Assembly: GCA_002256185.1 (NCBI GenBank)
Contig: NKIT01000020.1
Location: 1-37,820 of the forward strand
Length of the DNA: 37,820 bases
From: Rhodobacteraceae bacterium PARR1
Lineage (GTDB): Bacteria; Pseudomonadota; Alphaproteobacteria; Rhodobacterales; Rhodobacteraceae
Direction of reading: 5' to 3'
Part shown: positions 24,957-33,749 of the stretch, piece by piece
Layout of the letters: each line of letters opens with the position of its first letter
How positions within the stretch are numbered: position 1 is the first letter of the stretch
Position numbers and translations under genes: made by a program
The notes under the pieces: generated by a model
Told to the model about the DNA's origin: nothing
The model's database searches: none
The model's input: the letters and a program-made list of their open reading frames with translations, nothing else

Positions 24957-26066
24957 ATGACCGCTGCCCACCTGAACCCACGTCTTGCCCCCAGCCCTGT
25001 TGAACGGCTGGCCCGTGCCCGCAGTGACCTGCGGATGGGGGTTCCCGTGGTGCTGACCGGGGCTGGATGTGCCACGCTGGTCGTGGCGGTTGAGGCGTTG
25101 GAGGCTGACCGTCTGGCCGCCCTGCGCGCGACAGGAAGGGCGGAGCTGGCCCTGACGGCGCGGCGGGCGGAAACCCTGAAAGCCATCGCCTATGACGGCG
25201 ATGTGGCGCGGATCGCGCTTCCCGCCACGGCTGACCTGACATGGCTGCGCGCCCTCGCCGATCCGGCAGGGGATCTGAACTGGCCGATGAAAGGCCCGCT
25301 GCACACCCTGCGCGATGGCTCTGCCGATCTGCACCGCGCAGCGCTTCGCTTGGCGAAATCGGCGCATCTTTTGCCTGCGGCCTTGCTGGTGGCGGTGGAA
25401 GATCCCCTGCGGTTGGCGCAGGAAAGCGCGCTGACCTTGCTGTCCCTGCATGAAATCGGCCCTGAGTTCGACCGCCTGTCACCGCTGCATCCCGTGGTCA
25501 ATGCGCGTCTGCCGATGGTGGCGTCTGATTCCGGGCGCGTGCACATCTTCCGCCCCGAAGACGGCGGGGCCGAACATTACGCGATTGAAATCGGCCGCCC
25601 CTACCGTGCCCTGCCGGTGTTGGCACGCCTGCATTCGGCCTGTTTCACCGGGGATGTGCTGGGCAGTCTGAAATGTGACTGCGGCCCGCAACTGAATGCC
25701 GCCCTGACCCAGATGGGGCAGGAAGGCGCGGGCGTGCTGCTGTATCTGAACCAAGAAGGGCGGGGGATCGGTCTTGCCAACAAGATGCGCGCCTATTCCT
25801 TGCAGGATCAGGGCTTTGACACGGTCGAGGCCAACCACCGTCTGGGGTTTGAAGATGACGAGCGGGATTTTCGCATCGGTGCCGAAATTCTGCGCCGGAT
25901 GGGCTTTGCGGCGGTGCGCCTCTTGACCAACAACCCGCGCAAGATGGCGATGATGCAGGGCTGCGGTCTGGCGGTGACGGAACGGGTGCCCTTGCACGTG
26001 GGCCAGACCGCGCAGAACGCGGCCTATCTGGCGACCAAGGCCGCGAAATCGGGGCATTTGCTGTGA
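24957..26066 (+). CDS. ribA: GTP cyclohydrolase II with long N-terminal domain
   Basis: Catalyses the first step of riboflavin synthesis, opening GTP to a diaminopyrimidine and formate. The 369-residue product is much longer than E. coli RibA (about 196). The C-terminal 190 residues hold the enzyme: zinc ligands in [20 protein letters not shown] (Cys-x10-Cys-x-Cys), then [22 protein letters not shown] and LLTNNPRKM. The N-terminal 170 residues ([20 protein letters not shown] onward) look like a degenerate RibB-like or regulatory domain without the RibB acidic active site. ATG at 24957 after GGAG. A short GCATCA/TGATGC hairpin (24921-24939) lies in the leader; no FMN riboswitch is seen. Confidence 0.93.
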   Translation: MTAAHLNPRLAPSPVERLARARSDLRMGVPVVLTGAGCATLVVAVEALEADRLAALRATGRAELALTARRAETLKAIAYDGDVARIALPATADLTWLRALADPAGDLNWPMKGPLHTLRDGSADLHRAALRLAKSAHLLPAALLVAVEDPLRLAQESALTLLSLHEIGPEFDRLSPLHPVVNARLPMVASDSGRVHIFRPEDGGAEHYAIEIGRPYRALPVLARLHSACFTGDVLGSLKCDCGPQLNAALTQMGQEGAGVLLYLNQEGRGIGLANKMRAYSLQDQGFDTVEANHRLGFEDDERDFRIGAEILRRMGFAAVRLLTNNPRKMAMMQGCGLAVTERVPLHVGQTAQNAAYLATKAAKSGHLL

Positions 26067-26572
26067 AGGCCACGGATATCGTCGTGAACTGCTGGGGTCT
26101 GCGCTTCATGGGGCGCACCTTCCCCTGCTCTGTTGGGCGTGGCGGAATCATCCCCGCCCGCAAGAAGCGCGAAGGCGATGGCGCGACACCGGACGGGGTG
26201 CATCGCATTGTCGGGATGCTTTACCGGCCCGACCGTCTGACCGCATCGCAACTGCCAGACTGGGCACTGCCCATTGGCCCGTCTGATCTGTGGTCCGATG
26301 ACGGCCGCGACCCGGATTACAACCTGATGGTCCGTGCGCCGCATCCATGGTCGCATGAGCGTCTAAGCCGCCCCGACCCGATGTATGACCTGATCTTGCT
26401 GACCGATTGGAACTGGCCAGAGTCGGTGCCGGGGCGGGGATCGGCGATCTTCGTCCACACATGGCGCGGCCCCCGACGGCCCACCGCCGGTTGCGTGGCA
26501 CTGGCGCAACCGGACCTGATCTGGATCGCCAACCGCATCCTGCATCAGACTCGGCTGATCATCCGGCGTTGA
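26063..26572 (+). CDS. L,D-transpeptidase (YkuD-fold) family protein
   Basis: A 169-residue protein of the YkuD/ErfK fold, which makes 3-3 peptidoglycan crosslinks or attaches lipoproteins. The active-site segment is F-V-H132[12 protein letters not shown]144-VAL; Cys144 is the expected nucleophile and His132 its upstream partner, although the family Ser-His-Gly-Cys is Thr-Ala-Gly-Cys here. [20 protein letters not shown] earlier is typical of the fold. I find no signal peptide, so export is unclear. The start is a GTG overlapping the ribA stop (GTGA), so the two are translationally coupled. Confidence 0.82.
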   Translation: MKATDIVVNCWGLRFMGRTFPCSVGRGGIIPARKKREGDGATPDGVHRIVGMLYRPDRLTASQLPDWALPIGPSDLWSDDGRDPDYNLMVRAPHPWSHERLSRPDPMYDLILLTDWNWPESVPGRGSAIFVHTWRGPRRPTAGCVALAQPDLIWIANRILHQTRLIIRR

Positions 26573-26630
26573 TCACCCTTTCCAAACCGCTTTGGCCCGC
26601 GTAAACTGACCCAAATGGGAGGAGCCGCCA

Positions 26631-28517
26631 ATGCCCCGCACGCCGTCCACCGCGGATGACGACATCTTTGATTTGCGCCTGAACCGCAGTGCGCCGGACC
26701 TGTGGCCGATGCTGGACGCGTTGTATGGCGCGCGGACGGATTATGACGCCTTCAAGACCTCCTTGCTGAAGGCGTTGCGCAAGGCATGGAAAGACCGCGC
26801 GCCAGACCTGAAACGGCTGGACTTGCAGCGTGATCTGGAACCCGATTGGTTCCAACGCGCCGATATGGCGGGCTATGTCTTCTATATTGACCGCTTTGCT
26901 GGCACGTTGCCTAAGGTCTTGGACAAGCTGGATTATCTGCAAGACCTTGGCGTGAATTACGTCCACTTCATGCCCTGTCTGAAGCCGCGTCCCGGTGACA
27001 GCGATGGCGGCTATTCGGTGATGGATTATCGCGCGATCAACCCCGCTTACGGCAAGATGGCGGATTTTGAGGCTGTGACCGCAGACCTGCGCCAGCGCGG
27101 TATTTCCGTTTGCATCGACCTTGTGCTGAACCACACCGCCAAGGAACATGCTTGGGCGAAAAAGGCCGCAAAGGGCGATCCGAAATATCAGGATTACTAC
27201 CTGATGTTCGACACGCCCGATCTTCCAAAGCGCTATGAAGACACGCTGGTAGAGGTGTTTCCCGACAACGCCCCCGGCAATTTCACCCATTACCCCGATT
27301 TCGGCAAATGGGTCTGGACCACCTTCAACGAACACCAGTGGGACCTGAACTGGGCCAATCCGCAGGTGTTCCTTGAGATTGTCGAGATCATGCTTTTCCT
27401 CGCCAATCGCGGGGTGGATGTGCTGCGGCTGGATGCCGTGGCCTTCATGTGGAAGCGGATGGGCACGCGCTGCCAGTCCGAACCCGAAGTGCATATGATC
27501 CTGCAGGCCCTGCGCGCCTGTTCACGCATCGCCGCCCCCGCCGTGCTGCATCTGGAAGAGGCGATCGTCGCCCCCGCCGAGATGCTGCCCTACCTCGGCC
27601 GGGGCAAGCATGACGGCAAGGAAGGCAACCTCGCCTATCACAACAGCCTGATGGTGCAGTTCTGGTCCTCGCTGGCCACCCGCGACACGCGCCTGATGAC
27701 GCATGTGATGGCGACGCATTTCCCGGACCGGCTGACCAATGCGACCTATGCAACCTATATCCGCTGCCATGACGATATCGGCTGGGCCGTGACGGATGAG
27801 GATGCTTCGGCGCTCGGCCTCTCCGGTCCCGCACATCGGGCTTTCCTGTCGGATTTCTTCGACGGCACCTTTCCCGGAAGTTTTGCACGCGGCACGCTGT
27901 TTCAGGAAAACCCCGCAACCGGGGATAAGCGCATTTCTGGCAGTTTCGCCAGCCTTGCCGGGCTAGAGAAGGCTTTGGCCGAAGGCGACGCCACAGGGCG
28001 CGAACAGGCCTTGCAGCGTATCCTGATGGGCCATGCGCTGATTGCGGCCTTTGGCGGGATCCCCTTGATCTACATGGGCGATGAACTCGCGCTGTTGAAC
28101 GATTACGGCTACCGCGATGTGCCCGAACACGCCCATGACAGCCGTTGGGTGCACCGCCCGCGCATGGATTGGGAGGCCGCCGCCAGACGTCACGCGGGCG
28201 ACAGCGACGCCAGCCGCATCTTTACCGGCGTGCAGCATATCCTGGCTCGCCGCCGCGCCGCCCCGGCGCTGCATGCGGCGCATCCCACGCAAATCCTGCA
28301 CTGCGACACGCCCGGCATCTTTGCCTTCCGCCGCGCCGCACCGACGGGGGCCATGGTCTGCCTGTTCAACTTCACCGATGGCTGGCAGCACATCCCCGAA
28401 GGTTGGCTTCGCGCCCAAGGGGCCACGCGCCTGCATGACGAATTGTCGGATGCCGCCGTGCAGGTGCATCACGGCAATATCGCCCTGCCGCCGCATGCAC
28501 GGGTCTGGATTGGCTGA
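26631..28517 (+). CDS. GH13 alpha-amylase family enzyme, amylosucrase-like
   Basis: A 628-residue cytoplasmic glycoside hydrolase of the amylosucrase/sucrose hydrolase branch. An N-terminal helical region (1-80) typical of amylosucrase precedes the barrel. Motif I is DLVLNHT (D163-H168); the nucleophile is D268 in RLDAVAFMWKR, the acid/base is E310 in LHLEEAIVAP, and the third Asp is D381 in IRCHDDIGWAV, which is an amylosucrase-like form. The C-terminal beta domain (about 540-628) ends in HARVWIG. It could make glucan from sucrose, or simply hydrolyse sucrose or trehalose-like substrates; no sugar transporter is adjacent. GGGAGGAG precedes the ATG. It converges on uvrC with 4 bases between the stops. 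Confidence 0.88.
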   Translation: MPRTPSTADDDIFDLRLNRSAPDLWPMLDALYGARTDYDAFKTSLLKALRKAWKDRAPDLKRLDLQRDLEPDWFQRADMAGYVFYIDRFAGTLPKVLDKLDYLQDLGVNYVHFMPCLKPRPGDSDGGYSVMDYRAINPAYGKMADFEAVTADLRQRGISVCIDLVLNHTAKEHAWAKKAAKGDPKYQDYYLMFDTPDLPKRYEDTLVEVFPDNAPGNFTHYPDFGKWVWTTFNEHQWDLNWANPQVFLEIVEIMLFLANRGVDVLRLDAVAFMWKRMGTRCQSEPEVHMILQALRACSRIAAPAVLHLEEAIVAPAEMLPYLGRGKHDGKEGNLAYHNSLMVQFWSSLATRDTRLMTHVMATHFPDRLTNATYATYIRCHDDIGWAVTDEDASALGLSGPAHRAFLSDFFDGTFPGSFARGTLFQENPATGDKRISGSFASLAGLEKALAEGDATGREQALQRILMGHALIAAFGGIPLIYMGDELALLNDYGYRDVPEHAHDSRWVHRPRMDWEAAARRHAGDSDASRIFTGVQHILARRRAAPALHAAHPTQILHCDTPGIFAFRRAAPTGAMVCLFNFTDGWQHIPEGWLRAQGATRLHDELSDAAVQVHHGNIALPPHARVWIG

Positions 28518-28521
28518 TCCT

Positions 28522-30432
28522 TCAGCGGTCGTGGAAATAGTCGTGGATGGCCTGTGCCATCGCCTCGGATATGCCCGCGACCGCCATCAGGTCTGACAGG
28601 CCCGCACGGGATACCGCCTTGGCCGATCCGAAATGTGCCAGCAGCGCACGTTTGCGGGTGGCACCCACACCGGGGATATCATCGAGCGGGGTCGCCCCCA
28701 CCGCCTTGGCCCGTTTCGCCCGATGCGCGCCATTGGCCCAACGGTGCGCCTCATCGCGCAGGCGCTGGACGAAATACAGCACCGGGTCGTTGCGTTGCAG
28801 GGCAAAGACCGGCTCTCCGGGGCGGTGGAATTCTTCTTTGCCGGCATCGCGGTCAATGCCCTTGGCCACACCGATAAAGGGGATGTCGTCCACCCCCAAT
28901 TCGGCCATGATCTCGCCCACCGCCGACACTTGGCCTGCGCCACCGTCGATCAGCAACAGGTCGGGCCAAGCGTCAGACTTGCGGTCGGGGTCTTCCTTCA
29001 GCAGGCGTTCAAAGCGGCGCATCAGCACCTCTTTCATCATGCCAAAGTCATCGCCCTGCTTGCCCGCATCGCCCTTGATGTTGAACTTGCGATATTGGCC
29101 CTTGATAAAGCCATCCGCCCCGGCAACCACCATCCCGCCCACGGCATCTGACCCTTGGATATGGGCGTTGTCGTAAATCTCAATCCGGCGCGGGGGGGCG
29201 TCCAGATCAAACGCCTCTGCCAAGCCTGCCAGCAATTTGGATTGCGCGGCCCCTTCGGCCATGCGCCGCGCCAGCGACTCGCGCGCGTTGCGGGCGGCGT
29301 TTTCCACCAGCTCCGCCTTTTCGCCGCGTTGGGGAACGGCAAGCTCTACCTTGCGCCCGGCGCGATCCGCCAGCAACTGCGCCACGAGGTCTTCGTTATC
29401 CACCGGATGCGACAACAGGATCAGGCGCGGCGGTTCCTTGTCGTCGTAGAACTGGCTGATGAACGCCTCAAGGATCTCAGGCGCCTCTGCCCCAGACCCC
29501 GTCCGCGGATAGAAATCCCGGTTGCCCCAGCTTTGGTTGGCGCGGATGAAGAACACCTGCACGCAGGCCTGCCCGCCCTCAAGATGCAGGGCGATCACGT
29601 CGGCCTCTGTCACGCCACGCGGATTGATGCCTTGGGCCTGTTGCACATTGGTCAGCGCACGGATGCGGTCGCGCAGGGCGGCGGCGCGTTCAAACTCCAT
29701 CCGTTCGGACGCCAGCGCCATTTCGGTGGCAAGCTCGGCCTGAACCTGCGTCGACTTCCCCTCAAGGAAGCGTTCCGCATCGGCGACCTGATCGGCGTAT
29801 TGTTCGGGCGTCACCCGGCCCACACAAGGCGCAGAGCAACGCTTGATCTGGAACAGCAGACACGGCCGCGTGCGGCTTTCAAACATGGAATCCGCGCAGT
29901 TGCGCAGCAAAAACACCTTTTGCAACTGGTTCAGCGTGCGGTTCACCGCGCCTGCACTGGCAAAGGGGCCAAAGTAACTGCCCTTTTCCGTCCGCTTGCC
30001 GCGATGTTTCTTCAACTGCGGGTAGCTGTGTTCCTTACCGATCAGGATGTTCGGAAACGACTTGTCGTCGCGCAACAGCACGTTGTAGCGCGGCTTCAAC
30101 TGCTTGATCAGGTTTTGTTCCAGCAGCAACGCCTCGGTCTCGGTCCGGGTCGTCAGGAACATCATCGACGCGGTTTCCGAAATCATCCGCGCGATGCGGC
30201 CCGAATGCTGCGGTGACGGGCGGGAATAGTTCGTCACCCGCGCCTTCAGGTTCCGCGCCTTGCCGACATACAGCACCTCGGCCTTGGCGTTCAGCATGCG
30301 GTAAACGCCGGGGCTGCCGTCCAAGGTCTTGAGATAGGCGTGAATCACGCCATGCCCCGTCGGCACCGGTTCCCCGGCTGCCTCAAGGTCATCGGCCACT
30401 TCGGGCGCGCTGTGCAGGTCGTCGTCAGTCAC
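28522..30432 (-). CDS. uvrC: Excinuclease ABC subunit C
   Basis: UvrC makes the dual incisions in nucleotide excision repair. The 636-residue product has a GIY-YIG nuclease domain (about 38-120, [27 protein letters not shown]), a cysteine-rich segment ([18 protein letters not shown]), a UVR motif near 230-260 ([18 protein letters not shown]), an RNase H-like endonuclease domain from about 400 ([31 protein letters not shown]) and a helix-hairpin-helix pair at the C-terminus ([20 protein letters not shown]). Start is a GTG at 30432, with a short acidic extension of about 25 residues before the family core. Confidence 0.96.
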   Translation of the reverse strand: MTDDDLHSAPEVADDLEAAGEPVPTGHGVIHAYLKTLDGSPGVYRMLNAKAEVLYVGKARNLKARVTNYSRPSPQHSGRIARMISETASMMFLTTRTETEALLLEQNLIKQLKPRYNVLLRDDKSFPNILIGKEHSYPQLKKHRGKRTEKGSYFGPFASAGAVNRTLNQLQKVFLLRNCADSMFESRTRPCLLFQIKRCSAPCVGRVTPEQYADQVADAERFLEGKSTQVQAELATEMALASERMEFERAAALRDRIRALTNVQQAQGINPRGVTEADVIALHLEGGQACVQVFFIRANQSWGNRDFYPRTGSGAEAPEILEAFISQFYDDKEPPRLILLSHPVDNEDLVAQLLADRAGRKVELAVPQRGEKAELVENAARNARESLARRMAEGAAQSKLLAGLAEAFDLDAPPRRIEIYDNAHIQGSDAVGGMVVAGADGFIKGQYRKFNIKGDAGKQGDDFGMMKEVLMRRFERLLKEDPDRKSDAWPDLLLIDGGAGQVSAVGEIMAELGVDDIPFIGVAKGIDRDAGKEEFHRPGEPVFALQRNDPVLYFVQRLRDEAHRWANGAHRAKRAKAVGATPLDDIPGVGATRKRALLAHFGSAKAVSRAGLSDLMAVAGISEAMAQAIHDYFHDR

Positions 30433-30744
30433 GGCAATGGTCCCGGTTTTCAGTCATCGATTCCCACCCATGGCTGCAACGAAGGGCGGTGCGAGGCAAG
30501 AGCAAAGCTGTCCCCGTTTTCTGTGGATAAGTCTGCGCAAAACTTTTTGGAAGCGCTGCTTTTTCCTTGTTTCAATGGGGGTTCTTTGATGTGATTAAAT
30601 TTTAAGCAGTTTTGTAACACGTTGTTTTTTAGATATAAATTTTTTACCCATCACGCAAACACCTGAATTTCCAAAGAAATTGTAACCGTCTCGTGATGGC
30701 GCATAGCGAAGTGGACAACTTTTGTTAACGCATTCTCCAAAGGG
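30433..30744. other. AT-rich intergenic region with one DnaA box and an inverted repeat
   Basis: This 312-base gap separates the SDR gene from uvrC, both on the minus strand. From about 30530 the sequence is far richer in A and T than the rest of the window, with several T5-T6 runs. TGTGGATAA at 30522-30530 is a perfect DnaA box (TTATCCACA on the minus strand). CCATCACG at 30648-30655 and CGTGATGG at 30692-30699 are inverted copies 36 bases apart. I see no coding sequence and no clear promoter. Confidence 0.6.
30522..30530 (-). promoter_or_regulatory. DnaA box (single)
   Basis: TTATCCACA on the minus strand, an exact match to the DnaA consensus, next to an AT-rich stretch. I found no second good box nearby, so this may be a DnaA-regulated promoter element or chance rather than an origin. 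Confidence 0.35.
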
Positions 30745-31521
30745 TCATTCCAGCCCATCCCTGTCAGACGTTTTCCAGACCAGATGCTGACCGCCATCGA
30801 CCGCCAGAATCTGCCCGGTGACCGCATCCGCATCCAAAAAGTAGCCCAAGGCCGCCGTAATGTCAGACGGTGATGCGCCGCGCCCGATCAAGGTGCTGGC
30901 CCGTTCGTGGGCAAAGTCGGCGGGCGTCTGATGCGCGCCCTGCAATGTGGGGCCGGGGCCGATGGCATTGACGCGCACATGCGGGGCCAACCCCTGCGCC
31001 GCCGTGCGGGTCAGCGCCCAGAGGCCCATTTTCGCGATGGTATAGCTGGAAAACTCGGGTGTCAGTTTGTGGATACGCTGGTCGATCATGTTGACCACCA
31101 GCGCCTGCGCGCGGGGTTCGCCAGCCTCGTCCGTTGCGGCCTGCGGGGCCTGCCGTGCGAAATGCTGGATCAGCACATAGGGCGCGCGCAGGTTCGACTC
31201 GATATGGCGGTCCCAACTGGCACGGGTGCCCGTCTGGATTGTATCCTGTTCAAAGATGGATGCGTTGTTGACCAGCACCGTCAGCGGCCCGCCCAAGCCC
31301 GCCACGGCGCGGGGGATCAGGGTTTCGGTCTGTAACTCAATCAGCAGATCGGCCTGCAGCGTGACGGCCTGACGTCCCAAGGCGCGGACCTCTGCCGCCG
31401 TCGCCTCGGCCCCGTCCTGCGATGCGGCGTAATGCACCGCCACATCCGCCCCGCGCCGCGCCAGATAAATCGCCATCGCGCGGCCCAACCGGCCGCCCGC
31501 CCCCGTCACCAATGCCCGCAT
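30745..31521 (-). CDS. SDR-family oxidoreductase, pteridine reductase (FolM)-like
   Basis: A 258-residue short-chain dehydrogenase. The nucleotide site TGAGGRLG (6-13) has the TGxxxRxG form typical of pteridine reductases and implies NADPH use. NNAS is at 85-88, the catalytic pair is Y160 and K164 in SSYTIAKMG, and the usual catalytic Ser is replaced by Asp (D147 in NMIDQR), as in PTR1-type enzymes. The C-terminal loop region (GPGPTLQGAHQTPADF) fits the same group. A role in reducing dihydrofolate or dihydromonapterin is likely but inferred. It lies 4 bases from the zinc-ribbon gene upstream of it, in an apparent minus-strand operon. Confidence 0.82.
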   Translation of the reverse strand: MRALVTGAGGRLGRAMAIYLARRGADVAVHYAASQDGAEATAAEVRALGRQAVTLQADLLIELQTETLIPRAVAGLGGPLTVLVNNASIFEQDTIQTGTRASWDRHIESNLRAPYVLIQHFARQAPQAATDEAGEPRAQALVVNMIDQRIHKLTPEFSSYTIAKMGLWALTRTAAQGLAPHVRVNAIGPGPTLQGAHQTPADFAHERASTLIGRGASPSDITAALGYFLDADAVTGQILAVDGGQHLVWKTSDRDGLE

Positions 31522-31525
31522 GGCG

Positions 31526-31753
31526 CTATCCCTTTTTGCGGCAGTCGCAACCGCCCTTGCCGATGAGATAGCGCCCGCAAGACGGACAGCGAGGGTGTTT
31601 GCCGCCAGACTTGCTTTCCGGCTTGCCCCCCAGCTTGCCCGGCGTCAGGCTGTTCTTCATCCGTCGCGTGATTGACCCCGGAAACAGCTTTGACCCGATG
31701 AAGCCGATGATCGCCATGACTCCAAGGAACAGGATCACTGTTTTCACCAGCAT
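31526..31753 (-). CDS. Small membrane protein with C-terminal zinc ribbon
   Basis: A 75-residue protein. Residues 2-22 form one membrane helix (LVKTVILFLGVMAIIGFIGS), then a basic linker and a C-terminal CPSCGRYLIGKGGCDC segment, a four-cysteine site (Cys-x2-Cys...Cys-x-Cys) that probably holds zinc. The ATG at 31753 is one base after the S49 peptidase stop; a start further upstream at 31828 would sit deep inside that gene. I do not know a function; it is common for such proteins to be unnamed in this group. Confidence 0.72.
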   Translation of the reverse strand: MLVKTVILFLGVMAIIGFIGSKLFPGSITRRMKNSLTPGKLGGKPESKSGGKHPRCPSCGRYLIGKGGCDCRKKG

Positions 31754-31754
31754 G

Positions 31755-32549
31755 TCACAGCCCGTAGCGCGCCCAAAGGGCACGCTCCTCGACGCTGCCG
31801 ACCACTGTATCGACTGCGGCAAGACCAAACCGCTGGAACAGCCCGCGCCTTATGCCCAAGGGGACCAGACGCACCTTGTCACCGTAAAGCTCTTTCAGCT
31901 TGGGCACCGGATGGGCAATGCCATCGGCCAGCCCTACACCCACTGCCTGTTGCCCGACAAAGACGTCGGCGTTGAACAGATCCGCCGTCGCTGACAGCCG
32001 CGCGCCGCGACGGTCTTTCACATGCTGGATAAAGGCATCGTGGATCGGCTGCTGAATGGCCTTCAGACGATCAATATCCTCGGGCTTTTGCGGCAGGAAA
32101 GGGTCAGCAAGCGATTTCGACGTGCCCGCCGTCACCACCCGCCGTTCGACCCCTTGCCGCGCCATCAGTTCGGGGAACCCGAACGAGGCGAAGATCACCC
32201 CGATGGACCCGGTGATGCTGGACGCATCCACCCAGATGTCATCCGCCGCGCAGGCCAGCCAATAGCCGCCCGACGCGGCAACATCCTCGACAAAGGCGTG
32301 GACGGGGATGTCCTTTTCCGCCGCCAGCCGCCGGATACGCGCCGCGATCAGCGACGATTGCACGGGCGACCCGCCGGGGGAGTTGATGATCAACGCCACC
32401 GCCGCAGGCTTTCCCTTGGTAAAGGCGCGCTCGATCAATGCGGCAAGGCCCGCATCGTTCAGATTGCGCCCGCCGCCGCCGATGGCCCCTGACAGCCGGA
32501 TGACCGGCACCACAGGGGGTTTCTTGAGAAAGGGAATGAAGCGTTTCAT
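31755..32549 (-). CDS. S49-family serine peptidase (SppA/SohB-like)
   Basis: A 264-residue signal peptide peptidase-type enzyme using a Ser-Lys dyad. The nucleophile is S93 in VAASGGYWLACAAD and the general base is K145 in AGTSKSLADPF. The oxyanion region is INSPGGSPVQSS near 56-66, and SITGSIGVIFA follows the Ser motif. The N-terminus has no strong membrane anchor, only a weak hydrophobic stretch, so it may be peripheral. Length suits the short single-domain bacterial type. Divergent from the LysR gene with 62 bases between the starts. Confidence 0.9.
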   Translation of the reverse strand: MKRFIPFLKKPPVVPVIRLSGAIGGGGRNLNDAGLAALIERAFTKGKPAAVALIINSPGGSPVQSSLIAARIRRLAAEKDIPVHAFVEDVAASGGYWLACAADDIWVDASSITGSIGVIFASFGFPELMARQGVERRVVTAGTSKSLADPFLPQKPEDIDRLKAIQQPIHDAFIQHVKDRRGARLSATADLFNADVFVGQQAVGVGLADGIAHPVPKLKELYGDKVRLVPLGIRRGLFQRFGLAAVDTVVGSVEERALWARYGL

Positions 32550-32611
32550 ACCCTACAGCTAAGCGCAGCAGCCCTTGCGGACAAGCGCGGATCAGGGTCA
32601 GGCTGGGTCAC

Positions 32612-33505
32612 ATGATCGACAAACTGGAAATGTTCATCGCCCTTGCCAACGAACGCCACTTTGGCCGCGCGGCCGAAGTGTGCGGTGTGACGCAACCCAC
32701 GCTCTCCAGCGCGATCCGTCAGCTTGAGGAACAGTTGGGCGTGCAACTGGTGTTTCGCGGCAGCCGCTTTCAGGGTCTGACCCCCGAAGGCCAGCGCGTG
32801 CTGGACTGGGGCCGCCGCATCGCGGGCGACATGCGCGCGATGAAGGATGAAATGCGCTCTGTCCGCGCGGGCCTTTCGGGCAACCTGCGTGTCGGCGTGA
32901 TCCCGACGGCAATGCCGATGGTGGCGGGGCTGACGGGGCCGTTCACGCAAAAGCACCCCAACGTCCGGGTGACGTTGCTGTCGCGCACCAGCGCCGAGAT
33001 TCTGGCCGGGATCGAAAACCTCGATCTCGATGCCGGGATCACCTATCTGGACAACGAACCCCTTGGCCGCGTGGCGCAGGTGCCGCTGTATCACGAGTTT
33101 TATCGCCTGCTCTGCGCCAAGGGATCAGCCTTGGCGGACCGCGAAAGCGTGGATTGGGCAGAGGTTGCCGAACAGCCGCTGTGCCTGCTGACCGGCGACA
33201 TGCAGAACCGCCGCATCGTCAACCAGCATCTGGCCGAAGCCGGGGCGCGGGCCGCGCCACAGATCGAGTCCAATTCCACCATCGCGCTGACCGCGCATGT
33301 GCTGACCGGTCGTTGGGCCAGCATCGTGCCGCGTGAGCTGGCGCTGATGTTCGCAGGCGGCGGCCAGTTGCGCGCCGTGCCCATCGTCGCGCCAGAGGTA
33401 GAGCATCTGGTCGGCCTGATCGCCGCCCGCCGCGACCCGCTGACCCCCGTCCTTGCCGCGCTGATTGCCGAGGCAGAGCGCTTCGGCAAAGCGTCCGGCG
33501 TTTAA
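32612..33505 (+). CDS. LysR-family transcriptional regulator, probable regulator of fds
   Basis: A 297-residue LysR-type regulator: winged helix-turn-helix in residues 1-60 (FIALANERHFGRAAEVCGVT, LSSAIRQLEEQLG), a linker helix, then a two-lobed effector domain from about 90 to 290. Its position just before fdsG and in the same direction suggests control of formate dehydrogenase, as FdsR does in Cupriavidus necator, where the regulator gene is instead divergent. The ligand is unknown. A T-N11-A type palindrome upstream of fdsG is a likely target. Confidence 0.85.
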   Translation: MIDKLEMFIALANERHFGRAAEVCGVTQPTLSSAIRQLEEQLGVQLVFRGSRFQGLTPEGQRVLDWGRRIAGDMRAMKDEMRSVRAGLSGNLRVGVIPTAMPMVAGLTGPFTQKHPNVRVTLLSRTSAEILAGIENLDLDAGITYLDNEPLGRVAQVPLYHEFYRLLCAKGSALADRESVDWAEVAEQPLCLLTGDMQNRRIVNQHLAEAGARAAPQIESNSTIALTAHVLTGRWASIVPRELALMFAGGGQLRAVPIVAPEVEHLVGLIAARRDPLTPVLAALIAEAERFGKASGV

Positions 33506-33644
33506 CGCCCCCTCACCCCAACCCTCTCCCCGCCGGGGGAGAGGGAGAGGCCCTGTGCTGCAACCGTTTCAGGACAGGGACCGCCCGGCGTCATCTGCGC
33601 AACGACCCTCTCCCCGCCGGGGGAGAGGGCAGGGTGAGGGGGCG
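33506..33644. repeat. Composite palindromic (REP/BIME-like) repeat
   Basis: Immediately after the LysR stop, CGCCCCCTCACCC (33506-33518) pairs with GGGTGAGGGGGCG (33632-33644), a perfect 13-base inverted repeat. Inside are two copies of a 10-pair hairpin, CCCTCTCCCC-GCCG-GGGGAGAGGG, at 33522-33545 and 33606-33629, and a central CCCTGT/ACAGGG pair. This is the style of dispersed palindromic repeats of proteobacterial genomes. It may also end the LysR transcript or limit read-through into fds. Confidence 0.8.
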
Positions 33645-33656
33645 CGCACGGCGTTT

Positions 33657-33673
33657 GATAGATGCGCTCTATC
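33657..33673. promoter_or_regulatory. Candidate LysR-regulator operator upstream of fdsG
   Basis: GATAGA-TGCGC-TCTATC is a perfect 6+6 palindrome containing the LysR-type T-N11-A pattern (T33659 to A33671). It lies about 77 bases before the fdsG start. A second palindrome, TCAATATTGA at 33687-33696, follows 14 bases later and may be the activation half. Which protein binds is inferred from the adjacent LysR gene. Confidence 0.5.
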
Positions 33674-33749
33674 GTTCCACGGGATATCAATATTGAATTC
33701 CCTATCAAGCTGGTTAAAGACGGGGGGACCACCAAAGGAACTGCCGCAG

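Noticed and set aside
30433-30744. Chromosomal replication origin
   Set aside because: Only one good DnaA box was found, with no dnaA, parAB or hemE nearby and no strand switch of genes at the site.
33506-33644. CRISPR array or IS end
   Set aside because: Only two short identical hairpins with no spacers of equal length, no target-site duplication and no transposase.
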